Positions 26,416 through 39,400 of a DNA stretch of 64,000 bases are shown here, one piece after another. Where the stretch lies: contig JAQOOI010000016.1 in assembly GCA_028554645.1 (NCBI GenBank), positions 1-64,000 of the forward strand, in the 5' to 3' direction. The notes beneath the pieces were generated by a model that made no database searches, had not been told where the DNA came from, and was given only the letters and a program-made list of their open reading frames with translations. Every line of letters starts with the position of its first letter. Position 1 is the stretch's first letter. A program made the position numbers and the translations under genes. Source of the DNA: Omphalotus guepiniiformis. Its lineage: Eukaryota > Basidiomycota > Agaricomycetes > Agaricales > Omphalotaceae.

Positions 26416-26915
26416 GTTGACAAGATTGATCGAGATTTGGATGGTTTGGATGTATTGGTACCTGATAGAGGGTTTCTGGTCAGTTGGCATGGGGGTTCGT
26501 TCAAGGAGGTCGCGGGCGGAGGGAAAGTACCGGCTGGGAAAAAGAAAGGAGGGGCGTACACGGTTAGCGATGGATTGGTAGAGGTGGCGAAGACTATGAA
26601 GTCAACGAATATCAGGTATGGCGGTTCTCTCATCGCAAGATTTTTGGATTCCATTCGTTCCACCACGACGCCAACCTATTCTTTGTCACCCCGCCCACTT
26701 CGTCTGCTGATATACTTACCTGGCGTTGTCGAGAATCTGAAGACTGGTTCGAAGCTAAAGCGCTAATCAGGCACGCCCCAAGGAAAGACATCGCACTCAC
26801 AATAAGTACGCGGGATGTACGAATTGATCAACCTCTGGTGTTGACGTTGAACTTGAAGGGCCTCTCACGTGGATCCACACAAATCCAAATCTACGTGCTG
26901 GAGACGTGCATCTGA
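26416..26915 (+). pseudogene. 5'-truncated unrecognised gene crossing the core/right-arm border
   Basis: A coding-like exon (about 26416-26615) opens right after an in-frame stop at 26413-26415. It reads 'DRDLDGLDVLVPDRGFLVSW' and then 'KKGGAYTVSDGLVEVAKTMK'. It splices in phase through GT at 26616 and AG at 26770 to a second exon (26771-26915) containing 'ISTRDVRIDQPLVLTLNLKG'. I do not recognise the family. Only about 140 bases separate it from the stop of the dioxygenase, too little for a promoter and a start exon, so the 5' part is probably lost. The second exon runs into the right arm, and part of it ('ARDVRIDQPLVLKGG') recurs on the minus strand at about 13300-13400 in the left arm, already rearranged. 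Confidence 0.4.
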
Positions 26916-29900
26916 TTCTTTCTGCCTTTCATGATCATCTTGTCTGCTCGGATTCGATCGGCATCGGCGTTTCTAAAATAGAAATTCCGTGAAATAATAA
27001 AACACGCGTTGGGTTTACTTACTAATATAGAAAGTCCACCGGCACTCTGTCCGACCTCCAGTCCACCTATCAGGTGCCTCGAAATTCCGACTCGTATCGT
27101 TTACTATCGAGTGAACCTCAAACTCAGGCTATGAATTATCCACCGGAAGTCTCCAATATCTATCCAAATACCGTTGACGTACGTTAAATTGCCTCGCTGC
27201 ATATCGATATCTCTCAACGCTGACAGTCATAATGACAGTAGTAATACTACATACATACTATCGATCGACGCTTTCATCGAAATTCGAAACTCGAAATTCC
27301 ATGGTCGATCCGTACACGTTTTTAACCTGAATTTCAAAGTTCCTATCTTACCACTTACAGCCTCTTATATCCAGGTTACCTTACTTATTCAAGTTTACTC
27401 CCCAAAGATCCACTCTTTCGCCCTTCCTTCCGAGTCGTCTTCGTCTTCGTCTTCGTCTTCGCCTTCCCTTCCAAGCAAGACCCAAGTTAATCCAACTACG
27501 CTTTCTTCCTTCCTGGGATCTTCGCTCCTTGGACTACGCGGAAATGAGAGGTGGAGGGGGAAGTCGTGGATTGAGTGGCGTCCCGAATTGTAGACGATAG
27601 GCAACTTTTTCGTTTCTTTTCTTTTCTACTTTTCTTTTCTTTTCTTTCAGAAGTCCATGAGTCTCGAGTCTAGACCAGGATCCGTATATCGCTGTTCGCT
27701 CGCTCGCTCGCTTGTGGCCTTGGCGCCGTGAGTTCAATTGCTTTGCGTTCGACTTTTTTGAGAAGGAGGATAAGCGGGTAGGCCTAGGTACGAATTGCGA
27801 AGACTCGGAGAGTCGTATGTATGCTGGAGTCCATCCCCATCCCCAACTCCGGAATCCCAGTCCATCCCCCGGATGGGCGGAAAAATATACGCTAACGAAT
27901 CTTTTCTTGTGTGCCTAGTGAAAGACGAACACACGAAACGAACGGAAAATCAGGATAGACGGATACGGATAGATAGACGGCATTATGGACCCACTAAGTC
28001 AAACCGACCTAGGTATACCGTGGACTTCCAAGGTAAATTTAACCCGAACGACATACAGATGCCATTTGTCGTTGTCATTGTCAGTGTCAGCTGTGACATG
28101 TCCATGTAAGTGCTTGTCTTATGCGTCGGTATTGCCATAGTAGCAATACATGCGGGGCGCGGGGTTGGCTAGCTAGTATGTAACGTTTGACTGCGGTTCT
28201 TGTCCGAAAGTGACGGTCAGGTAGTGCCTGTTGTTATGTTTTTATTTTCAACGGTTCCTGTATTGTATGTCTTCGAGACGGTGATTTGCAGGGGTTATTA
28301 AAGGGAGTATGTACGAATGGGAAAGGAACGGATTCGAAACCAAACATATCAGTTGAGCTATAGATAGACCAACCGCTGAGATTATACAGAATCTTCCTAT
28401 TCAGACTCGGATGGAACGTATAACGTTCGGGCTTACTATCTACGTGTACCTACATATACTCCTAAGCAAATCGTACGCGTAAGCTTTACATCGACAAGCT
28501 CAGTGGCACAAGCGGCACAAAGCCTCATGTACATACTCAGATATTACTTACGAGGGGTCAGAAGAGCGGAAGATACCTACATACGACCACTGCACGACAC
28601 AGAATCTAATCAGAACTTTTGATATCTCGATACTTATATACACATAATAGTACCAGCAAAATACGTCACACACAAGGCTAAGGAACAGCCCCCCTGCTAC
28701 ATAAGTAACTTACTCCGCTGATGAATCAAGATGGATCTTCGCTGTCAAACTCCGAGTCTAGATGGACAAGGACAAGGGGGGAGATGAATATGAATATGTA
28801 CGATAAACCTGACTTGACTGACGGGCTGATTGATTGGTTAGAGTAAGTACTTACTATCTCGTGTCTCGTACAGTACTTGGAGAATCATAGTGTAATGGGG
28901 TATATGCGCCTGACCCAGCCTGACCCCTCCGCGGGCGCCAAGGCCTAATAAGGGCCCAAGAGGGAAGAGTGCACGGTGCAAACGGACGGACTGGCCCGCG
29001 GGAACGGATATCATCCTATATCCTCTATATCATCCCTCCGACCGTATTGCCGTATTGCCGTATTGCCGCTGGCGACGCTGATCTGCACCTTGAGCGCCGT
29101 GATCTACTTCAGCGCCTCTGCGTTTTTTGACTCACGAAACCTTCGGGGTGTCCATTTGTTTGTTTGTGCTCAAACTGAAGAAAGGTGAGGGGGGTTTACT
29201 TGATGCATAACTACCCCAATTGGCACTGGTAAGTTATCACCGTTCTCGAGAATATGTTATGCCGATGTTATGTATTTCATTTCTGCCATTATGTACGGCT
29301 ACGGCGTATGTTGCAGGATTGGGTGTACATAAATAGCTGTGGTAAAAGCTGTAAATACCTACTCAAATTTATATGCGGCGCCAGAATCTGATTCGGATCT
29401 ACTTTGGGGGGTGACACTACATAGCGACATATGTCAGTGGAAAGCTGTTGAAGACCAACAATAAACATGAACAACTGGCCTGCGATCACGTCCGTATGTC
29501 GTCCGTGACGTCCTTCAAAGAACCGTAGATTGACCAGCCGGGGATACTATCGATAGTTACTACTAGTTCTTTTACTCGGGCTTTCCTTTGTTTTCAAGTT
29601 CTCTTTTGTAAGAAAATAGCGATAACACAGCCTGAGAGGCAAACCGCCGTATCCTCGTCTTGATTCGTGTTTGTGTTACATAAACGGGTTTTCTGTATTG
29701 TCGTCCCCCGGTCATCATGTCCGTATGAAAGGAACTTAGATCGACGTACGTATGATTCCAACTGTGGTGGCATCTTCAATGAAGGAAACTGGTCACACTC
29801 CTTGGTGTCCATTCAATAAGTCAGAACCTTGAACCGGCGATTCGATTCGATTCCTCTTCCCAGAACTCCCTACTTGATCGGTATTTGAACTACTTTATAT

Positions 29901-32900
29901 AATGGAATAAATGGAAAGACACGAAACACAATTCGGAACAAACTTGGAACTTGGAACTTGGAAACAGGAGTCACAGTGCCAAAAGTTATTATGTATCATT
30001 GTATGTACTTCAGCGCTCGCTGAACAAATGAATGAAGTACATCAGAGCCATGTATGTCAAGTCCGTATGCAAACACATTGCAATAATTTGCAATAATAGA
30101 AAGACCGAAGGTGCTTCCATTCACCATTCCCCATACATATTCGTATTCTTATTCGTCCCCCAAAGTTCCTGTAGATAGTAGACGCGACGCAAGGCTAGAT
30201 ACTTATCGAGTATGATCCCATGATATGTCATTGTCCGCTACGGGTTATCGGTAGTGACCGCACACAGACCTACACAGACTCAATACAGAGTCAGAGACGC
30301 CCATCAAATGCAAATCCGTGGATCCGTCACTCCGGAAGACACGGCGGTACTAATAGGTACTAAATAGGTATTAATACGGTCAAAAACGGTCTGGCAGGAA
30401 CTCGGTACTACTACGGTCATTGGCGGGCTTGAACGGAAAGAAAGTAATGTATCGACGACGATTACGGAGGGAGATGGAGGCTGATGCAGATGGAGGATAT
30501 CGATACTTACTTAGTGCTAGCGTCGACGTTGAGATGCTGAGAATCCTTTTGTGTAGTACTAGACTCAGGCCTAGAGCTGCAGAGAGTTGGGGGAGTATAT
30601 TTGAATATGTACTACGCGGATCTGCTGCTGTCTACTACTGTAATGCCTGCATGCATGGCAAACGGGCTGAATGGATAGGGGAGGGTAAACACAGGCTCAG
30701 ATACGCCGTCTGCATGCCCGTGTCCTTCAAGTACGGCGATACATACGTATTTGAGCGTGCATTATGAATGTAAGTATACTGTATTTGTGTATGCATGTAA
30801 GTATAGTGTATCAATAGTATGTACAGTACTTACATAGAATTGTAATAAGCCCCGAGTCCCTGGGCCTTCAGAGCGAGGATCCGACCGATGTCGTTAACGT
30901 CAACTAACACAAAGTCAGCGGCGCTGGCAGCTGGAGGTTTCGAGGGGTTCTCGGAGCTGTACTGTGGTACCCACCTTACTTGGACCTGTTCTCCGAGTTG
31001 GAGTTTGTTGTTTGGAAAGAAACTTAGGGTGTATGGTCCCCGTTATTGAGTACATTATTTGTAAGTAAGTATGGAATCCTGTCAATCCTAGTCTAACTTC
31101 CGTTCATCTCGCAAGTAATAAGTATGTACTTACTGTCACAGAATACGTAGACAAGCGCACATACAGTACATTCTCAGCACAAATGTCAGCGCTCAACGTA
31201 GCGCTCAACGTTCAATCGCTCGACTAGACGCTATCAAGCGCTGATCTATATTATACGCAACTTCCATACCTACTGTAATGATGATACAGAACATTAAATG
31301 ATCGAGAGACGCACGTACTCTGGAACTCAGCGCTCGCGCACGGTGAGAACGGTACGTATACGTATGATTCTTGAACCCAAGCCAAATTACGGGCCTGCGT
31401 ACATACTTCCCTTCAATTACAACTATTTAATCTCCACTGGAGGCCTAGACGAACGCAAATTCTAAAGTACTTAGAGAGCGATTGATTGGGATGAAAATGG
31501 ACAAACAGTTACTTGCTTACCTCAGTACGAGTACGAGGTAGACGTCTAGACCTTCCGTCTTCTTCTTCTTCTGTCCTTCCATCCTATCCAATCTCCCTCA
31601 GGGCCCCGCCTTTGTTCGCCTCTATCTCTCGCGCGCTTACACGATTACACGATAATCCTCTGGATATGTAGTCGTTGTATGAGTGTAGTATCAAGGGCAG
31701 TTTATCTGAGAGTGCCCCGTGTACTGTACCTCTGCAATATCGTACTTGGCAAGGTTAAGGTGCTGCTTCGAGGTCCCTACTTAGTTGAACGTTTTTGTGT
31801 TGCAATGAAACTCACGTTATCGTGATGACTGACTGATACGCTCGGGACAACTTGACGGGGGCACTACATACTGCCTGGGCCTGCGTATCGAATTCCTTGA
31901 TCCTTGATACATGTATCGGATGAACAATGAATGAACTAGACCCACGTACGCATAAGAAACTGATGGGATCGATGTGTACAGTGTAAAGTGTTAAGTATTA
32001 GCACTTACTGAGTGAGTAATAACGCACGTCCCTCGGGGTGGCCCTGATGAAAAAGGCTATGTGTGGCGTAGCTCATCTCAAGGTTGAGCTTGAACGGGCG
32101 TATAACTAGTTAGTCAGGCTAGTCGCCACGGTACGGTGCTCGCATTTCATTACGGAATCTCGTTCTGGAGAACACTTGGTTGCCACTCGGACTCCGGGGT
32201 CTGTCGGAAGCGAAATCGCATAGTCCTAGTCAGAGAAAGGTACGTTTGGATGTGTAGATGTGGCAAGAATGATCTAAGGGACCTGGTGTTGAACTTACCC
32301 TTACCCCTCGTTCGTCGAGCACTGTCATCCTCACTGTCCGAGTCACTATGATTGATGTGTCAACATGTCCTGAGTAACTGCTCCGAGTCTTGGACCCCCG
32401 AATTTTAGGTCAGATTTAAGTTGTGGCGCACGCACACTGTGGACTGCGGACTGTGGAGATATTTGTCAGTATGGTTTGCGTCGCGGACCGAACGTGCATG
32501 ATGACTTCGTTGAGCTAAGACCCTTTCATGTGTTGATACGACCCGGCGCAGTATTTTGAGGTGCACAACGCTGCGTAAGTAGCGTCTCTTCAGACGACGA
32601 AAAGATCGATAGATAATTAGCTTCGCACGTACATCATAGCATACGCTGGTCCTCCATCGAATCTTTTATCACTTCACGCCTAGTTTTTCGATCTTTCGAG
32701 TCGTTGGGTGGATGCGTCGATGAATGTTTGTTGGATAAAGTCGCACGTTCAACGCGTTCCTCAACCAGGGACAAGTAATGTGGTCGAATTCGAGAAGATT
32801 CGTCTCTTTGGAGGTCGTAAGAATCAGATACTTCTCATAGGTCCATAGTCAAACTTCGGAACGTACCTTTCGCAGCAACTTCACACTGAAGCGTTGTATG

Positions 32901-35900
32901 GCGGCTTGGCCTAATCGTGGCAAGACTCGGAAGAGAGGAGCAGGAGCAGGATGAGCATCGGGACTCGGGCCGATTACTTGATGGGTCGCGTCTAGACTTC
33001 AGTCAGAAATTTTTGTCGTCGATCATTCTTTCTAAATTCTCACCTTCTTTCTCTTTCTCTTCCGTCACCAATCATCGAATCTATGAGAATCACAACAAGT
33101 CATCATGCTTGCCGTCTTGAGTATGTTCCAAGTTTCATGTCATCCTTTGTGGGAACAAGACATCTTGAACTTCGGCGCGTCCAAATCCGAGTGCGGGGGG
33201 TTCCTGTCGTCCAGCGTCTATATTTCAACTTTCCTTTGAAATCCCGTGTTACTGGGGAAACGGGGTAAACATTCTCGCGAGTCTAAGTTGAGAGGTACGT
33301 ACGTCCGTGCGTCCGTACTACATAGGAAGGAAGGAAGAAAGGCCTAATTGTCGAGTCAATTGTCGCCTTAACTGGAGTATCCTGAAAACATTCAACCTGT
33401 CTCAATATCTATCAGTCAATCCCGTGTCAATTTCCACACACCTTCAATCTCTTCCGTCACTCCACACCGAATGTGAATAGTTCATAGTTCCTAGGCGCTC
33501 GTCAAACCAATTCATCCACCGTGACACAGGCTGCCGTCTATGTATGCATGCATCGGCGGTCGAAGCTAATCGCAATACTGTACAACGCAATACATGATAG
33601 TGTATAGAAAGGTAGTCATGTGTATAGAAAGGACCACTGACCACGCGATCTCTAGAATTGAAGTAGAATGAGTTAAAGAGTCTTCTAAGGAGAACATAGG
33701 AAAAGAAAAGACATCTTCTACAAGATGATCCGCTGGGAATCACACAGAAGATGAATGAACAGACGAGATCGCAAGATAGTACACTTTTGAGGTCCAGGTG
33801 AACTGACTGGATAAACGAACATGGAGGCATTGGTTGCAGGATTGGAGGCGCTCTCAGTGAAAGCGTGTCTACTCATGCACCGTGTGAATTTCTTACTATA
33901 TTCGCAGTTGTCTATACTTGCCTTCGGCGTCCATTCTTTTCTATTTGTCGACAAGCTTCAAATTGTACCGCGCACATTGCTCACGGACGCCGTACGAATA
34001 AAGGCTTTTTCATGCTATTTCCAACACCTACATGCTTCACTGTTGCCAACATACACAAAAATGTAACTGGGCCGAAATGACATCGACGACGGATGGAGTC
34101 CGATGGACGGTGTATTGATGATATTGAAAGTTAGGAATGGTAGGAATGGTAGTGGGGATGTTGACTCGGATCTATGGACCGTGATTCACAGATTGTCGTG
34201 CGCTCTTTCTCGTGGTGGTGAGCACCACCTCCTCACTAGGCCTCACTAGCACCTACAGACGAGGCTGAGGCGAGGCAACCATGACCGTGACACCGACACA
34301 ATCCCCATCTCCATCCATCTCCGTTTCTCCTCTTGCACCGCTGCGTCTGAGTTATATGTCGTTCGCGAAAAACTCCCTCGTCTCGTCTCGTCAGGCCGGA
34401 ACATTCATCGATTCAAAATGCAAATGTTTTGGGTTTTAGTACTATGGAAATAGTTGAAACGTACACGAATGGATTCCTGAGAGAATGAATGAATAAAATA
34501 GAAACATCTTGGGATTGGGAAGGAAAAATCGTACCATTCTTTGATCGTCGACCAGATTTTTTCGATAGGAGCGTTGGTTCTAATCGAGTCACCGCTCCTT
34601 GAACTGCTGGAGTACAACAAGCTCAGGCGCCCATCGCTCATCGACATCACTCATAACCCCTAACAGTCGTTCGGAGTAGGAGCTTGCTTGTCTTCCTTCG
34701 TACGTGTACACGAGGTCTAAATTTTAGGCGGGAGTGACGTCGGTTAAGCTCGAGGACAATTTCAGTCAAGGCAAAAACGCACCCTCGTCAAACACCGTAC
34801 ACCCAACAACGTCCTGAAGCTTCCAGCTTCCCTTCCCAAGTACGCGCACTTGGCGCCCGGCACTTGTTCTTGTTATTCTGAATTTCATATTCGTGATTCA
34901 TGATTCGTTAATCGTCACTGGTCTACGGTCGGGTCGGCATCGAGTTACTTCGTTTTGCGTCGGAACGAGGATTGAATATGATATTGACGGATTGACGGAT
35001 TGACGCAAAGTATCACTAATACTACCAGATCCCCGTGCCTTTGCTATGAAGTGATTCTAAACTCTGATTCGTGGACAGGAAGACAGGAACGGCGTTCGAG
35101 GTTCGTAGGGAGGGAGGGAACGGGAAAGTCAAAATGGACTGGTACGAGTGGGGGCGAGCTACTTGAATATTGCGTATAGAAGAGCTTGGGTAGTAGACAT
35201 TGAAGGGGTAGAGAAGGGAATCAAGGGGCTGTATCATGATGTTGAGAGGAGAAAGGGGTGCCGGTGAGTGAGTAAACCAGGTGAGCGTGATGAAACGACG
35301 ACGTACAGACTCGGAGAACTCAGAGAGGTTACCTCCCGCCGTGATCAGACGTCTTAGGGTTAATACATATACGTAAAGCAATACATATACACTCGTTCAG
35401 GCGGTGGTGTTTCTTGTTCATCGTAACCACGTCCTTCCGAGTACACTGTCCCCAAGCGATTAAACAGAATGACGGTTGACGATGATGACAATGATGCAGC
35501 AATGATGTATGCGTTGAGCTGGAACGATGCGAAAATGGTCCGTGCGTCAAGATGCCATACCACACGTGGGCCTGTGAACATACTTCCTAAAACGTGCCAT
35601 GAGTTTGGACGACATCAACGATACGATCCTCCATGTTCCTCTAAACACCAAGCGTGGACGGTGACTCCGATAGGTTTACATGTAGAAACCCTTCTCCCGG
35701 CTGCACGGAAAAAAGTCCTCTACATACTCCCTCATTGCCACCTCGAACCTCCTAATTCACGGAAGAAAGGGTAGACGGATAAGCTAAGACGATTCCGATC
35801 CACGCAAAACCAGTTGTCAATTCAAATCAGTCCTTCCTCCAGCGGCACCTCGGGCTTACTATCTACGTGTACCCGCCCATGGCCATCGACCATCCCTCAC

Positions 35901-36475
35901 CTCGTTAGACGAGCATCGAGGCCACAAGCCGCATGTTTGTACACTACACATGCGCATGCTAATTATAATTTACGAGTTACTAGACCAGACCAGGTAAGCC
36001 CGATGAACATTTACGATAAACGATACGGTTTACGAATTTATATAGATAAATACATATACATATCTATTCATTCTCAAAAACACGATATAGAATCCTCTGC
36101 GGCGCTGCGCTGCGCTGATGAAGATCTTCGCTATCGCTATCAAATGACCAGAAGAACCGAGTACCGAACGGCGAAGAGGGGAGCTGACAGACTGAGGCAA
36201 GGCCGCGCTGATTGATTGGAAGAAATCGAAATCGAAATCACAAGGCTAATGGAATTAAGTAGGACGCTTTGTTTTCCTCCCGTCCCTGGGACCCGCGGAG
36301 GAAAATCCGAGGGAGAGAGATACTGGGGGTGTTGGCCAACAGGGATTAACGAACGAACGGGAGGAGCTACGGACGCGGATCGTGATCTATGAACTCCCCA
36401 CCACCAAATCCCGTACCTGCCGTTGCCGCTGCCGAACTCAGTACTACCATACTGGTGTCTCTGCTCAGCGCTCAG
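26800..36475 (-). repeat. Right arm of giant inverted repeat
   Basis: This is the reverse-oriented partner of 2150-13398. The inner border is visible where 'CGCGGGATGTACGAATTGAT' at about 26810 matches the complement of the left arm near 13355-13385. The outer border is near 36475, where 'CCATACTGGTGTCTCTGCTC' matches the complement of left positions near 2160. Compared with the left arm it lacks about 0.5 kb and about 0.7 kb around the SRPBCC gene and about 0.5 kb opposite 6040-6580. It carries small private insertions, such as about 30 bases near 35330-35355. No intact gene is present. A poly-pyrimidine CTTTT run lies at about 27605-27650. Confidence 0.92.
34443..34590 (-). pseudogene. Remnant of the SRPBCC gene in the right arm
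   Basis: On the minus strand the words 'NAPIEKIWS' and 'KEWYDFSFPIPR', and the intron ending CTCTCAG followed by GAATCCATTCGTGTACG, match positions about 4418-4560 of the left-arm gene. The start codon region is joined to unrelated upstream sequence at about 34582 and the entire 3' half is missing beyond about 34450. It cannot encode a folded domain. Confidence 0.7.
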
Positions 36476-39400
36476 TGTAAGTAAGTAGCGGCTTGCTTGT
36501 GCCGCAACCCGCAACGTACGCCATTCGTAACCTTGTGTTAAACCTGACTCACGAAACCATCGGGCCCTCACGCACACAAACTGAATATTTGAATACCTGA
36601 CGTACCTTTTCACTTTTTCTGAACCCGCGTAAGTACACAATCGCCGATGATATATTGGTCCTGTTTCCGTTATTATTCAAGTTACTTATACATAGGTGTC
36701 ATGTCGCAGTTTTCTCAGCTGTAGCTAAGTAAGTAAAGCCTGCTGTAAACTCTCGGAGATGTGCCTGTGTCGTATACGGGATATTTCGACGCCAACGTAT
36801 GACATTGACGCCAGTCAGATATACATACTTACAACGACCTTGACAGCGACAGCGTTGTACCTGATTTGTCTGAATGGACGATAACGTATATACGCAAGGA
36901 GGTACTGGCAAGATTGACCGCAGATACTTATTTGTGACAGAATAGACACACACATGGCGCACGACCAAATGTCAAACATGGAAGGAAGTATACTCCGGCT
37001 GAGAGCGCCTTTGAATACTTCACGCAAACCGTGTGTATAAACAACATGACTGGCTTGTGGATCGACAACTTCACGTTACATCCACACAAGTTCTTATGAT
37101 ACACGCCGCCTAATATGCTCGTGAACCCTGAATAGGACTTGACAACTTCAATGAACTTGAATGTCACTCACTCAAATAACAATAACAGGCATCACCCGGA
37201 GTGTCCATTAACCAGTCCGTCAATCACCCCAACCAGGTATGACAACCAGGATATATATTCTTGAAATCCCTACCTGATCGGTGATTCGCTTTCGATTTCG
37301 ATTGACTCGGGTTCAATAGAGAGAGAAGTGACATACTTACACGAGTTGCGTCGATCGTAGTGATAATCACTCAGTCGAGTGTCTTGAATGTCAGTATAGT
37401 ACATACAGTACTTACAGTACTTACAGTACTTACATGAACTTGAAGCACTGAGGGGCCGCCTGTCTGCCCCCCGCGTAGCTCGTTGCCCATGGGATACACC
37501 TCATAAGCACATTCACAGCGTAACTTGAACATGATTAGAGTCAATCCGATATGCATCATAGTCTATCCAGCTGTATCCCGGAAGCACGTACTATACACAC
37601 CCCGAGACAGTTCTTCTGTTAATCTTCTTGTGATTCGGAAGATCTGTCGAGTCATGGAACGGGAGGACTCTACATACACCTCAGCTAAGTATGTAGTACT
37701 CCAAACATAAATAACCTCAGAATACGATATGACTACGATATGAACGATATCTTTGGTTCCGGTTAACTGTAGTACTAGTGTACCTCCTGAGGGTCTCCCG
37801 TGCACTACTTGCACCTGCACGCCATAAGTAATCAACTCATCACTCAGAGACACCCATGCGCATGCACATGCATGCCAATCTGTAAATTCGTCTGGGAGAC
37901 ACGGTACGGTAGATATATCTAGACCCTGATACACTCACACTGTTACAAATACGAAAAAGCCCACAGGACCCACGGTCACGGGCATTGGCGGGGTTGAACA
38001 GAATGCAGCAGAATGTCAATGCATAAACGGGGGTTAGGAAGGGAATTATGACTCCAAGCACCAACTTAAAATACATTTGTCAATTTGGAGAATTGGATCC
38101 CGGGCAGGGGCGGGGTTCGGGATACACGGGCACGCACGGGCTATTAGTACCACTTTAGTATCTGAGGCGGCCGGCGGTGGCATGTGCCAGCCAGGCTACT
38201 ACATAGGTAAGAATCAAGTTTGCAACCTTGAATGGATGCGAGTATGCGTTTGCGGCGAGAGGACACCGTACGGTTTATCATTTCAGTTCATTTAGTATAC
38301 TAACAGTCGGTTGTAATAGTAAGTAATTACCAGGTACTGATGAAGTACTAAGTAGTAGGCATCTGATAACCACCGATCCCGCTGGCGGCCCACTTCATGA
38401 TCAATAAACTTTGGAGACTTTGTGTACATACAATACATACATAGGACCCCCTTCTCCGAGTTTCATTTAATTTGATCTTTATCAACACAAGCAAGTGCAA
38501 GACAACCCTTCGAACGCCGTAACCGTCGAGCAAAGATTCAAGTACTTACATAGTACTCCTCCGACTCTCAGGCCCGGGGGTCTTCCCCGTTATGTATGGT
38601 ATGTCAGAGTCACCGTCACTGTGCCTTGAATAACCAGGGCCATGTAACTTCCGTAGGTCTCGTAGCTTACATAGGTACAGTAATTATCGATTATTAAATC
38701 TCCCTTCAAAGTAAGTATATGTACATATATACATCCCGTTAAATCTCACTTACCCTTACAAAGTTACGGTGCTATGTAGACGCCCCCCTCAAAAGCCTCG
38801 GACATGGACTCGGTCGGACTCTCGTTCCGTTTTGTCTCGTTTCGTTCAGTTGATCAGAAGACACCTGAGGCCTGAGGCCATAGTCATAGTCATGTAGTAG
38901 TACGAAAGTACGAAAGTAAGTAAGTATAACCACATCTATGATCTATGAAACTCGAGGTCGAGATCCATCTTCACATGACCCCTGAATCACCCCATCCCGT
39001 CTGATAACCTCGAGAACGAGAGAGGGAGAGATAGGGATTGGATAAGAGTAAAAGTAAGAGTGAGTTTATCTTACTTGAGTACATACTTACCTGTCGGACC
39101 TGACCTTGGCATCCCAATTTCTTATGATCACGAGTATGTAAGGTCCGACCTCCTTTCTCTTCCCTTCCCTCCTTCCGTTCTCCCTCCCTCCGTTCTCCGA
39201 GTTCCCTTCTCCTCCCTTCATTTGTTCTCCCGCTCGCGGGTTGACCCAATCTCCACAGCACATAAGTAATAGATAATAGATATGAAAGGAAAGGTAGATC
39301 CGGGCGCCGCACATTGATCCTCGGGATCATCGTTGCACATAGAGGCTACTAGTATACTGTATATTACGGCCCGCATGCCCTTACTTATACTTACATAGTA

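Noticed and set aside
35340..35352. TTAGGGTTAAT, telomere-like
   Set aside because: It is a single unit inside the right arm with no array.
2150..36475. Reading the giant inverted repeat as terminal inverted repeats of a DNA transposon
   Set aside because: There is no transposase, no sharp ends or target-site duplication visible, and the arms are far longer than usual terminal repeats.
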